Source: Natranaerovirga pectinivora (GTDB taxonomy: Bacteria; Bacillota; Clostridia; Lachnospirales; DSM-24629). Taken from it: a DNA stretch of 64,000 nucleotides. The first letter of the stretch is position 1. Each line of letters begins with the position of its first letter. Below the pieces are notes generated by a model. It saw only the letters and a program-made list of their open reading frames with translations, was not told the origin of the DNA and did no database searches. The DNA is taken from the NCBI RefSeq assembly GCF_004342165.1, contig NZ_SMAL01000003.1:1-64000 (forward strand), written 5' to 3'. Positions 54,604 through 63,235 of the stretch are shown here, piece by piece. A program made the position numbers and the translations under genes.

Positions 54604-55687
54604 AAACATAGGTATTATAGGTTTAGGTTTAATAGGTGGGTCTTTAGCAAAAACAATACGTTTTAAGAACCTGCCTATTAACATATATGCCTATGATGCA
54701 GATGTAGACACTCTAAAAGAAGCAAAAGATGAAGGTATAATAGATGATTATTTCGATGACATTAATAGTAGGTTTCAAGAATTAGACATTATTTTTTTAT
54801 GTGCTCCAGTCCAATATAATAACGAAGTATTATCAATCCTTAAAAACTGTATTTCTGACACAACCATTTTAACAGATGTTGGTAGTGTTAAAGGAATGAT
54901 TCATAGTTCCATTATTGAAATGGATTTAGAGAAATATTTCATTGGCGGCCACCCAATGGCAGGATCAGAAAAATCTGGGTATAATGCATCCACTAATATT
55001 TTATTAGAAAATGCATACTATGTACTAACACCCACTTCTTCTGTATCCGAAGATAAAATAAAAAAATTATATGATTTAGTAGAAGCTTTTGGTTCAATCC
55101 CAGTCATTATAAATTGGGAAGACCATGACTATGCTACTGCCGCTATTAGCCATGTGCCACATATAATAGCGTCTAGTTTAGTAAATCTAGTTAAACTCTT
55201 AGATGACAAGGGTCTTATGAAACAATTAGCAGCTGGTGGTTTTAAAGATTTAACAAGAATAGCTTCTTCCTCTCCAAGTTTATGGAAGCAAATTACCTTA
55301 TCCAATAAAGATAAGATATTGCAAATTATATCAGAATATATTAAGATATTAGAACAGTTTAAGGTTATGTTAGATACTGATGATACCAACTATATCTTTA
55401 ATTTTTTTGATGAAGCTAATGATTACAGATCAGAGTTTTTAGATCCATCCTTGGGCAGTATAAAAAAATCTTATGAAATTATGGTAGATATTCCGGATGA
55501 ATTAGGAATCATTGCAAAAATCGCTACTTTATTAAGCAATCATAATATCAGTATAAAAAACATAGGAATTGTTCATAACCGTGAATATGAACAAGGTGTA
55601 TTGAAAATTGTTTTTTACGATGAAAAAAGTCAATTAAAAAGTATAGATATCTTAAAATTACTTAATTATACAATTTATCTACGTTAG
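54566..55687 (+). CDS. tyrA: prephenate dehydrogenase with C-terminal ACT domain
   Basis: Converts prephenate to 4-hydroxyphenylpyruvate with NAD. 373 residues: an N-terminal Rossmann motif IGIIGLGLIGGSLAK, GGHPMAGSEKSG in the substrate site, and a C-terminal ACT domain (VDIPDELGIIAKIATLL) expected to bind tyrosine. The start is uncertain. ATG 54566 lies inside aroF (38-nt overlap) with a poorly spaced AAGGA; an ATT at the aroF stop would give the family-like start IKNIGIIGLG. The ACT domain and location make the assignment firm. Confidence 0.93.
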   Translation: MLNFQEKNFISIKNIGIIGLGLIGGSLAKTIRFKNLPINIYAYDADVDTLKEAKDEGIIDDYFDDINSRFQELDIIFLCAPVQYNNEVLSILKNCISDTTILTDVGSVKGMIHSSIIEMDLEKYFIGGHPMAGSEKSGYNASTNILLENAYYVLTPTSSVSEDKIKKLYDLVEAFGSIPVIINWEDHDYATAAISHVPHIIASSLVNLVKLLDDKGLMKQLAAGGFKDLTRIASSSPSLWKQITLSNKDKILQIISEYIKILEQFKVMLDTDDTNYIFNFFDEANDYRSEFLDPSLGSIKKSYEIMVDIPDELGIIAKIATLLSNHNISIKNIGIVHNREYEQGVLKIVFYDEKSQLKSIDILKLLNYTIYLR

Positions 55688-55698
55688 GAGGTACTAAT

Positions 55699-56976
55699 TT
55701 GATTATCAATCCAATTAGCAAAATATCTGGTGAATTATCTGTACCAGGAGATAAATCTATTTCTCATAGAGCAATAATGTTCAGTTCCTTATCTGATGGT
55801 AAAAGCATTATCCGTAACTTTTTACAAGGTGATGACTGTTTATCAACTATACGATGTTTTAAACAACTAGGCATCAATATTATAATTAATAACGATGTTG
55901 TTGAAGTTGAAGGAAATGGTCTTCATGGGTTAAAACCATCTGTTGATATTTTAGATGTTGGCAATAGCGGCACAACATTAAGGCTTATGACAGGCATTTT
56001 GTCTGCACAAGCCTTTGATTCAATGGTTACTGGCGATTCATCAATTCAAAAACGCCCTATGAAAAGAGTTATGGATCCATTGTCAAAAATGGGAGCAAAA
56101 ATTGAAAGCATCAATAATAATGGGTGTGCACCATTAAAAATAACAGGCCAACCATTAAAGGGCATAACTTATGAATCTCCTGTATCATCAGCTCAAGTAA
56201 AATCTTCAATTTTATTAGCTGGTTTGTATGCTGATGGTAAAACAACTGTTATTGAACCTGCTCCATCTAGGAATCATACCGAAATTATGTTAGAATATTA
56301 CGGTGGTACAATTACTACAAAGGACTTAGAAACTACAGTAGAGCCAGTTAATCAGCTAAAAGCTCAAGAAATCATTGTACCTGGTGATATTTCTTCAGCT
56401 GCCTTTTTAATAACAGCTGCATTAATTGTTCCTAATTCACGTATACTTATTAAAAATGTAGGTATTAACCCAACTAGAAATGGTATATTAGAGGTCTATC
56501 GACGAATGAATGCTAATATACAGATTCTAAATGAACGATTAGAAAACGGGGAACCTGTAGCAGATATATTAGCTGAAACTAGTACATTAAAAGGTATTGT
56601 TCTTGAAGGAGATATTATACCAAATATTATTGATGAAATACCAATTATATCTGTTGCTGCTGCATATGCAGATGGTCAAACCATTGTTAAAAATGCAGAA
56701 GAGTTAAAAGTTAAAGAATCTAATAGAATTGATGCTATGGTGGAAAACTTATCAAAAATGAATGTTGATATTGTTGCTACAGATGATGGCATGATTATAA
56801 ATGGCAATAACAAATTAAAAGGGGCAACTGTTGAAAGTTACCATGACCACAGAATTGCCATGTCTCTAGCCATTGCAACCTTATCTGCTAGTGGTTCAAC
56901 AACGATTAATGATAGTGACTGTATAGCCATCTCTTACCCAGGATTTTTTAATGATTTAGAGAAATTATCTAAGTAA
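55699..56976 (+). CDS. aroA: 3-phosphoshikimate 1-carboxyvinyltransferase (EPSP synthase)
   Basis: Sixth step of the shikimate pathway. 425 residues with PGDKSISHRAIM, GNSGTTLRLM, SAQVKSSILLAG, VKESNRIDAM and YHDHRIAM, all normal for the family. It starts with TTG, with GGAGG 7 nt upstream, 11 nt after tyrA. Confidence 0.97.
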   Translation: MIINPISKISGELSVPGDKSISHRAIMFSSLSDGKSIIRNFLQGDDCLSTIRCFKQLGINIIINNDVVEVEGNGLHGLKPSVDILDVGNSGTTLRLMTGILSAQAFDSMVTGDSSIQKRPMKRVMDPLSKMGAKIESINNNGCAPLKITGQPLKGITYESPVSSAQVKSSILLAGLYADGKTTVIEPAPSRNHTEIMLEYYGGTITTKDLETTVEPVNQLKAQEIIVPGDISSAAFLITAALIVPNSRILIKNVGINPTRNGILEVYRRMNANIQILNERLENGEPVADILAETSTLKGIVLEGDIIPNIIDEIPIISVAAAYADGQTIVKNAEELKVKESNRIDAMVENLSKMNVDIVATDDGMIINGNNKLKGATVESYHDHRIAMSLAIATLSASGSTTINDSDCIAISYPGFFNDLEKLSK

Positions 56977-57021
56977 ACTAAATTTATTAATTGTACACTT
57001 ATTCCATTTGGAGGTAATTTA

Positions 57022-57684
57022 ATGATTAAAACAACTATTGTTGGTCTAGGAGATAGTTTAACTTCAGGTTACGGAATGATAGGTGGGGATAATTATATTA
57101 ACAGATTAGAAAAATACTTACCTAAGTACTATCCTTCAATATTATGGAGTATCCATAATATTAGCAAAGTTGGTATTACCACTCGCGAGGGATTGGATTT
57201 ATTAAAAGATAAGATTTTACCACTTAAACCAAATATTGTTATGATTATGTTAGGCACTAATGATATTTCATTAGATAATGCAATGCACCGAACTATTGAT
57301 GAATTTGAAAAAAACACACAGAATATGTTAGAACTTATTTCTGAATTTAATAATAGAACTGGATTAAACAATTGTGTTCCAATACCTTTTTTAATAACAC
57401 CTCCTTGTATTATTAAAGAAGATCTAAATTCTGACAAATCAAATAATCGATTGCATCAATATGTACATATTACAAAACAATTAGGTAACACTTATTCTTG
57501 TCCTGTAATCGACTTTTTCTCAATTACCTGTAACACGCCTTCTAAGGCATTGTTATTCCAAGAAGATGGCATTCACTTATCAAAAGCAGGTTACGATTTG
57601 CTTTATGATACTGTTTTTGGTGAGTTTACTAAATTAATTAATTATGAAGGATTACTTAAAGATAGAGAACAAAAAAGGGCATAG
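57022..57684 (+). CDS. SGNH/GDSL hydrolase
   Basis: 220 residues with the three SGNH blocks: GDSLTSGYG carrying the nucleophilic Ser, MLGTNDIS carrying Gly/Asn, and DGIHLS carrying the Asp-His pair. Members are esterases, lipases or deacetylases of sugars and cell-wall components. No signal peptide is visible. It lies 45 nt after aroA with GGAGG before the ATG and shares its terminator, so it is cotranscribed with the aromatic operon for no obvious reason. Confidence 0.88.
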   Translation: MIKTTIVGLGDSLTSGYGMIGGDNYINRLEKYLPKYYPSILWSIHNISKVGITTREGLDLLKDKILPLKPNIVMIMLGTNDISLDNAMHRTIDEFEKNTQNMLELISEFNNRTGLNNCVPIPFLITPPCIIKEDLNSDKSNNRLHQYVHITKQLGNTYSCPVIDFFSITCNTPSKALLFQEDGIHLSKAGYDLLYDTVFGEFTKLINYEGLLKDREQKRA

Positions 57685-57704
57685 CCCTTTTTTTGTTCTC
57701 TATC
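57661..57704. terminator. bidirectional terminator between the SGNH gene and queA
   Basis: A 20-bp stem with a 3-4 nt loop overlaps the last codons of the SGNH gene. A and T runs lie inside the stem on both sides of a GGGC/GCCC core. The queA stop is 2 nt beyond it on the other strand. Confidence 0.85.
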
Positions 57705-57705
57705 T

Positions 57706-58731
57706 TTACAAAATCATCATAGCATCACCGAAGCTATAAAATCTATATTTATTTTCAATAGCAACTTGATAGGCTCCCATTACATTTTCTTTTCCTGCTA
57801 ATGCAGATACTAACATTATTAATGTTGACTCCGGTAAATGGAAATTTGTTATCAATGCATCAACCATTTTATATTTATATCCAGGATAAATAAATATATC
57901 TGTCCATCCTTTGGATTCATTAATTGTACCATTGTCATTTGCAACGGTTTCAAGTGTTCTACAACTTGTTGTCCCAACAGCAATGACTCTTCCACCCTTT
58001 GCCTTGGCATTATTTATCTTACTTGCCTCTTCTTCTGTAATCCAATAAAATTCAGAATGCATATCATGTTCCTCAATATTGTCTACTTTTACAGGTCTAA
58101 AAGTTCCAATCCCTACATGTAAAGTTATATATGCAATTTCTACACCTTTACCTTTAATTTTCTCTAATAATTCATTGGTAAAATGCAGCCCTGCTGTGGG
58201 TGCAGCTGCTGACCCTGCATGTTTTGCGTACACCGTCTGATATCTGTCCTTATCTTCCAGTTGGTGGGATATATATGGGGGTAAAGGCATTTCTCCTAAC
58301 TCATCAAGAATTTGTTCAAAAATACCTTTGTATTCAAACTGAATAATCCTATTGCCATTTTCTAGTTTCTCTAAAATATTGGCAATTAATAAACCTTCAC
58401 CAAATATTATTCTCTCACCAATAACAACTTTTTTCCCTGGTTTAACCATTACTTCCCATTGATCATTTTCTTGTCTATTTAAAAGTAAAAACTCAATTTT
58501 TGCCCCTGTTTTCTCTCTAATACCTATTAGCCTTGCTGGTATAACCTTTGTATTATTTAACACCAAACAATCATTAGGATTTAAACACTCTATAATATCT
58601 TTAAATATTTTATGATCAACTTTCCCTGTTTTTTTGTTAAGCACTAATAATCTTGAATCTGTACGCTCTTTTATAGGATCTTGAGCTATTAATTCTTCTG
58701 GTAGCTCAAAGTTAAAATCTTCAACTTTCAT
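57706..58731 (-). CDS. queA: S-adenosylmethionine:tRNA ribosyltransferase-isomerase
   Basis: Adds the cyclopentene-diol precursor to 7-aminomethyl-7-deazaguanine in tRNA during queuosine synthesis. 341 residues, normal length, starting [19 protein letters not shown] with the [14 protein letters not shown] block. tgt, often next to queA, is not in the window. Appears monocistronic. Confidence 0.96.
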   Translation of the reverse strand: MKVEDFNFELPEELIAQDPIKERTDSRLLVLNKKTGKVDHKIFKDIIECLNPNDCLVLNNTKVIPARLIGIREKTGAKIEFLLLNRQENDQWEVMVKPGKKVVIGERIIFGEGLLIANILEKLENGNRIIQFEYKGIFEQILDELGEMPLPPYISHQLEDKDRYQTVYAKHAGSAAAPTAGLHFTNELLEKIKGKGVEIAYITLHVGIGTFRPVKVDNIEEHDMHSEFYWITEEEASKINNAKAKGGRVIAVGTTSCRTLETVANDNGTINESKGWTDIFIYPGYKYKMVDALITNFHLPESTLIMLVSALAGKENVMGAYQVAIENKYRFYSFGDAMMIL

Positions 58732-58860
58732 AAATAAACTCCTTTGATTTCATATATTGTTTTTCATTTATGCTTATTTTATCTATTATTTCTCTGTACA
58801 ATAATACTTTACATCATTAAAAGAATCAAGTATGTATTTATAAAAAAGACCAACTTCATC

Positions 58861-58898
58861 ATAAAACCCTAACAAACGATTGTTTGTTAGGGTTTTAT
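58861..58898 (-). terminator. terminator of the SpoIID-like gene
   Basis: A perfect 17-bp stem (58861-58877 with 58882-58898) and 4-nt loop starts 1-2 nt after the stop codon, with AAAACCC/GGGTTTT ends. Confidence 0.85.
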
Positions 58899-58899
58899 A

Positions 58900-60462
58900 C
58901 TATCTCACTTTTACACCTGTATAATAATACTCAATAATTTGATCATATGTATAGCCATTTTGAGCCATTCCTTTAGCTCCAGATTGACTCATTCCAACTC
59001 CATGACCAAAACCTTGTCCAACAACAATATACTGATCTTTAACGCCTTTAATAGTTGGGTAGTTATTAATATTATTGGCACTTAGAACAATGAATTGATC
59101 CTTTGCATCCATTACCTTTTTTGTAACACCATCACCATTAATCATATATAAATCATCTACGGGTTGTACTGTTGTGTTGGTTCTATTAATTACATTAAAC
59201 ACTTGTTGTAATTGAGAGTCTTCTTTAATTAATTTAAACTTTCTACTATACAATCCAAACCAAATCCGGGTGGTTTCATTATTAACAACATATTCTCCAC
59301 CAGTACCTATTATTCTCAAGCTAGTTACTCTTCCAGCATCTGTATATCCTACAACATTTACGTCTAATATATCACCAATATTTACATTACGTCTATTTAA
59401 AGAATCTTTAATAGATTCTGGTGTTAAAACTGTAACCCAAGGTCTACGACTGGGGTCTGTTTCATATATATCTGGTACACCTTTTAAATAAGGAACTGCT
59501 GCTGACCATACATCTTCACTATTTTCTGTATGACCACCGCTAGTAGAAAAGAAATACGTAGGGATTAAGTTATTACCATAATACACCATTACACCTTTAG
59601 TTGAATCTATTGCCAAATTACTTCTTTCATGCTCAACACTAAAACCTTTATAAACTTGTGAATTCGTTGTATCACATACATCATACGGCTCAAATCTATA
59701 TTTGGGCGCAACATCCCTATAATATCTTGCATATGTCCGGGCAGCAACTGCCTGGGCCTTTAATGCTTCCATTGGCCAATTAGGACTCATTTCACCAGGT
59801 AAAACACCATATAAATACTCCTCCAGGGTAACAATGTTTATTGCTGTTATCTCTGTACTTTTGTATCTACCTATTTCAATCCTACCTCTATATTTTCTTT
59901 CGCCCAAATCAAATACTCTTATGCCATTTATCGTATCTATGGTTTCAAAAACAGGATGGATAAATCCATTATCAAATATTACGCCATATTCATCAGCTTC
60001 CATAACTACTCTTAATTCATTGTCTTCTATTTGATGATATGTTAGACCAAATCGATTATTCACCTGATCCATTACTGTCTCATTATCATTCTCTACAAAA
60101 ATCTTCCACATTCCTAGAGAAATAGAACCTGGATAAGCTTTAATACCTTCAAGACCCAAATGTCTTACTACTTCTTTAGCAGCTTCGTAGTTATTAAAGA
60201 ACTCTATAGATATAAGGTAGCTTCTATTGGCTGGAGTAAATTTAAAACCACTAGCACTATTGAGTAAAACTTCTTTTCTCCACTGGTCTTCCACCATATA
60301 CCCAACAACTAAAGTTGTATTATTAATTTGAATCATAGGTACTCTTTCATATAAAGCCTTTAACCCCACTCTAAGTATAATATCTTCACTACTTGTAGCA
60401 TAGGATGATGGAATAATAAATAAAGAAGTTATAAGTATCAATAGTAAAAATTTTTTCTTCAC
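58900..60462 (-). CDS. SpoIID/LytB domain protein (peptidoglycan hydrolase-like)
   Basis: 520 residues with an N-terminal signal peptide (MKKKFLLLILITSLFIIPSS, cleaved near Ala22). A SPOR-like repeat region (YLISIEFFNNYEAAKEVVRHL) is followed by a SpoIID domain from about residue 200 (LPGEMSPNWPMEALKAQAVA, then FGHGVGMSQSGAKGM at the C-terminus). SpoIID is a lytic transglycosylase needed for engulfment; this longer relative may act in vegetative or spore wall remodelling. It starts with GTG 7 nt after AAGGGGG, and that site is sequestered in a perfect hairpin. Confidence 0.88.
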   Translation of the reverse strand: MKKKFLLLILITSLFIIPSSYATSSEDIILRVGLKALYERVPMIQINNTTLVVGYMVEDQWRKEVLLNSASGFKFTPANRSYLISIEFFNNYEAAKEVVRHLGLEGIKAYPGSISLGMWKIFVENDNETVMDQVNNRFGLTYHQIEDNELRVVMEADEYGVIFDNGFIHPVFETIDTINGIRVFDLGERKYRGRIEIGRYKSTEITAINIVTLEEYLYGVLPGEMSPNWPMEALKAQAVAARTYARYYRDVAPKYRFEPYDVCDTTNSQVYKGFSVEHERSNLAIDSTKGVMVYYGNNLIPTYFFSTSGGHTENSEDVWSAAVPYLKGVPDIYETDPSRRPWVTVLTPESIKDSLNRRNVNIGDILDVNVVGYTDAGRVTSLRIIGTGGEYVVNNETTRIWFGLYSRKFKLIKEDSQLQQVFNVINRTNTTVQPVDDLYMINGDGVTKKVMDAKDQFIVLSANNINNYPTIKGVKDQYIVVGQGFGHGVGMSQSGAKGMAQNGYTYDQIIEYYYTGVKVR

Positions 60463-60464
60463 AA

Positions 60465-60500
60465 TAAAACCCCCTTATAACATATTATAAGGGGGTTTTA
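60465..60500 (-). promoter_or_regulatory. perfect hairpin covering the SpoIID-like gene's ribosome binding site
   Basis: 60465-60480 and 60485-60500 pair exactly (16 bp, loop CATA). On the minus strand the descending arm is TTATAAGGGGGTTTTA. It contains both the Shine-Dalgarno AAGGGGG and a short T-run, and ends 3 nt before the GTG. It could terminate pheST transcripts and at the same time block translation of the downstream gene on any read-through RNA. Confidence 0.75.
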
Positions 60501-60557
60501 TCTAAAAATCTACTTAAAATTACAAATAAACCTATAGTTCTTCTTATCTACTTAAGA

Positions 60558-62942
60558 TTATTTCCTTAATTGAGCATTTAATTCTTTTTCTAATGTGGTT
60601 AAGACTTTATCCATTACTTTGTTTACTTCTTTTTCTTTAAGGGTTTTATCTTTAGCTCTGAAAGTTATTGAGAATGCAACGGATTTGTATCCTTTTTCTA
60701 TTTGCTCTCCTTGGTAAACATCAAATATTTCTATAGACTCTAATATATTCCCACCAAATTGTTTGATAATCTTTTCAATTTGCCCAACTAAAATATCTTC
60801 TTTAACAACAATACTTAAGTCTCTTGACATAGCAGGATATTTTGCAAGAGATTCATATATTCTGTCTAGAGTAGCATATTTAGTCAATAATGGCATATCA
60901 AGAACAGAAACATATACACGTTCTTCAATATCATATGCGTCACATATATCTGGATGCACTTCTCCAAGGTAACCAATAACGTCACCATCGTAAATAATTT
61001 CAGTTTTTCTACCTGGATGCAACCATGGTAATGAAGCGTTTGGATTATACTCTATATCACTTGTTAATCCTAATTTCTCAAATAAAATTTCTATAACACC
61101 CTTCATATCATAAAAATCACCAGCATCGTACATACCTAATGTTAATTGCATTCTTTCGTCTGGCAACTCTGTTAATGGCAATGCTTTTGGTATATAGACA
61201 TTTGCTAATTCGTATAGTTTTACCTTTTTATTTCTTCTATTATAATTTGTTGACAATGAATTAAGCAATCCATTTAAAGTAGTGGTACGCATAATACTAA
61301 AGTCTTCCCCAAGAGGATTCATTATAGTGATAGCATTTCTTAAATGGCTATCTTCCTCAATCTTTAACTTATCAAACACTTTCGGACTTTCAAATGAATA
61401 ATTCATAGATTCATTAAAACCATATTGTTCAATGATTGTTCTTGTAACATCTTCAATAGATTGTTTGAAATTTTTCTTACCCACCGTTGTCCCTGCTGGT
61501 AAAGTTGTTGGTATATTGTTATAACCATATAACCTTGCAACTTCTTCAGATAAATCAGCCATTCTTACAACATCAGGTCTAAAAGTAGGTATAGTAACTA
61601 TATTTTTAGTTGTGTCAACAACACATTCCACACTATTAAGGTATTTAATCATTTCATCTTTATCAATATTTGTACCTAGTAATTTATTGATATCTTCTGA
61701 ATTAAATGGTATTTCTTTTGATAAACGTTTGTTTTCATAAACATCTATCATCCCTTCAACAACTTCTCCTGCTCCTAATTCGCTTATAAGTTGACAAGCT
61801 CTATTCATTGCTTCTTCAACATTATTAGGGTCAAGATTTTTTTCAAACTTTGAGGATGAATCTGTTCTTACTCCCAGTTTTTTTGAGGATAACCTTATAT
61901 TAGTGCCATCAAAGTTAGCAGACTCGAATAATAGTGTTCTTGTTTCTTCAGTTACCTTTGTTTCGTCTCCACCCATAATCCCAGCAATAGCCACAGGTTT
62001 ATTAGAGTCCGCAATGACCAATATAGAATCATCTAATGCCCTTACTTCTCCATCTAATGTTTGAATCTTTTCTCCCGTTTTAGCACGTCTTACTATAATC
62101 TCACTGTTATCAAGTTTATCTAAATCAAAAGCATGCATTGGTTGGCCCATCTCAAGCATGACATAATTTGTAATATCAACTATATTATTAATAGGCCTTA
62201 CACCACAAGCTAAAAGTCTTTGACGCATCCATTTTGGAGATTGTTCTATTTTTACATTTTTCACAATTTTTGCAGCATATCTTTTACATAAATCTTTATC
62301 TACAATACTTACTTTTGCCTCATTAACATTACCACTTACTTCGTTATATTGAATTTGTGGATAGTTAAAAGTCTTCCTAAAAGTGGCCCCAACTTCTCTC
62401 GCCATTCCAATTATACTAAAACAATCTGGTCGATTAGATGTGATTTCAAATTCAACAACCGTGTCATCTAATCCAAATATTTTTTTAGCATCCATTCCTA
62501 GCTCATATTCTTTATCAAGAATATAAATACCGTGCTCAGGTGCATCTGGAAAATCTTCTGCATCAAAACCTAACTCTTCAACGGAACACATCATTCCATT
62601 AGATTCAATACCTCTTAATTTACCTTTTTTAATTTTCAAATCATTAGGCAACGTAGCCCCTACCAAAGCAACTGGAATATAATCACCAACATTAATATTA
62701 TTAGCACCTGTAACAATCTGAACAACTTCACTACCAACATCAACAGTGGTAACAACTAATTTATCCGCATCAGGATGCTTATCAATAGTCAATATCTTTC
62801 CTACAACTACCTTATCTATCTCTTTACCAAGCTCTTCATAACCCTCAACATTAGAGCCTGACATCGTCATTTCATCAATAAATGTTTTAATATCACAATC
62901 TATTTCTACATAATCTCTTAACCAAGAAATCGGTGTTAACAT
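60558..62942 (-). CDS. pheT: phenylalanyl-tRNA synthetase beta subunit
   Basis: 794 residues, normal length. An N-terminal tRNA-binding (EMAP-like) domain includes VVGKILTIDKHPDADKL, followed by the B3/B4 editing domain, B5 with its metal-binding acidic residues, and a C-terminal ferredoxin-fold anticodon-binding domain (KYPAMSRDLSIVV). AAGGAGG lies 4 nt before the ATG. It is separated from pheS by an unusual 293-nt gap. Confidence 0.97.
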   Translation of the reverse strand: MLTPISWLRDYVEIDCDIKTFIDEMTMSGSNVEGYEELGKEIDKVVVGKILTIDKHPDADKLVVTTVDVGSEVVQIVTGANNINVGDYIPVALVGATLPNDLKIKKGKLRGIESNGMMCSVEELGFDAEDFPDAPEHGIYILDKEYELGMDAKKIFGLDDTVVEFEITSNRPDCFSIIGMAREVGATFRKTFNYPQIQYNEVSGNVNEAKVSIVDKDLCKRYAAKIVKNVKIEQSPKWMRQRLLACGVRPINNIVDITNYVMLEMGQPMHAFDLDKLDNSEIIVRRAKTGEKIQTLDGEVRALDDSILVIADSNKPVAIAGIMGGDETKVTEETRTLLFESANFDGTNIRLSSKKLGVRTDSSSKFEKNLDPNNVEEAMNRACQLISELGAGEVVEGMIDVYENKRLSKEIPFNSEDINKLLGTNIDKDEMIKYLNSVECVVDTTKNIVTIPTFRPDVVRMADLSEEVARLYGYNNIPTTLPAGTTVGKKNFKQSIEDVTRTIIEQYGFNESMNYSFESPKVFDKLKIEEDSHLRNAITIMNPLGEDFSIMRTTTLNGLLNSLSTNYNRRNKKVKLYELANVYIPKALPLTELPDERMQLTLGMYDAGDFYDMKGVIEILFEKLGLTSDIEYNPNASLPWLHPGRKTEIIYDGDVIGYLGEVHPDICDAYDIEERVYVSVLDMPLLTKYATLDRIYESLAKYPAMSRDLSIVVKEDILVGQIEKIIKQFGGNILESIEIFDVYQGEQIEKGYKSVAFSITFRAKDKTLKEKEVNKVMDKVLTTLEKELNAQLRK

Positions 62943-63235
62943 ACATCTTCCTCCTTAAATTTCTTAAAAATTTGCCAAGCAACGCGTAGGCAAGCTATAT
63001 ATACGAATTTGCACTACTTAGTATGTGAGGCTCTATACAAATAAAGTGACTTTTAAATCCTTCAATAGAAAACCTTAGTTCGGGACTATCCATATTTCGT
63101 TAAAAACCTTAATTGTTTGACCAAAGGGTGTTTATTAAGGTTTAGAAATATGGCTAGGCACGAACTTAGTTTTTCTTAAAGTATTTAATGGAACTGTTTT
63201 GAATAGATCTTCTCATACGGAAGGTCTGCAACAAC
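62943..63235. other. structured 293-nt gap between pheS and pheT
   Basis: pheS and pheT are normally nearly contiguous. This gap has no open frame. It holds the long inverted repeat at 63069-63174 and a second smaller one near 62971-62994 (TTGCC/GGCAA), and looks like inserted, structured non-coding DNA. Confidence 0.6.
63069..63174. repeat. ~105-nt imperfect inverted repeat between pheS and pheT
   Basis: Arms of about 40 nt (63069-63113 and 63133-63174) pair with scattered mismatches and small bulges, sharing CCATATTTC/GAAATATGG, CCTTAAT/ATTAAGG and TTCG/CGAA blocks. The whole would fold into one long hairpin in RNA or cruciform DNA. Its size and symmetry fit a hairpin MITE-like or REP-like element, or a structured RNA. 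Confidence 0.6.
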
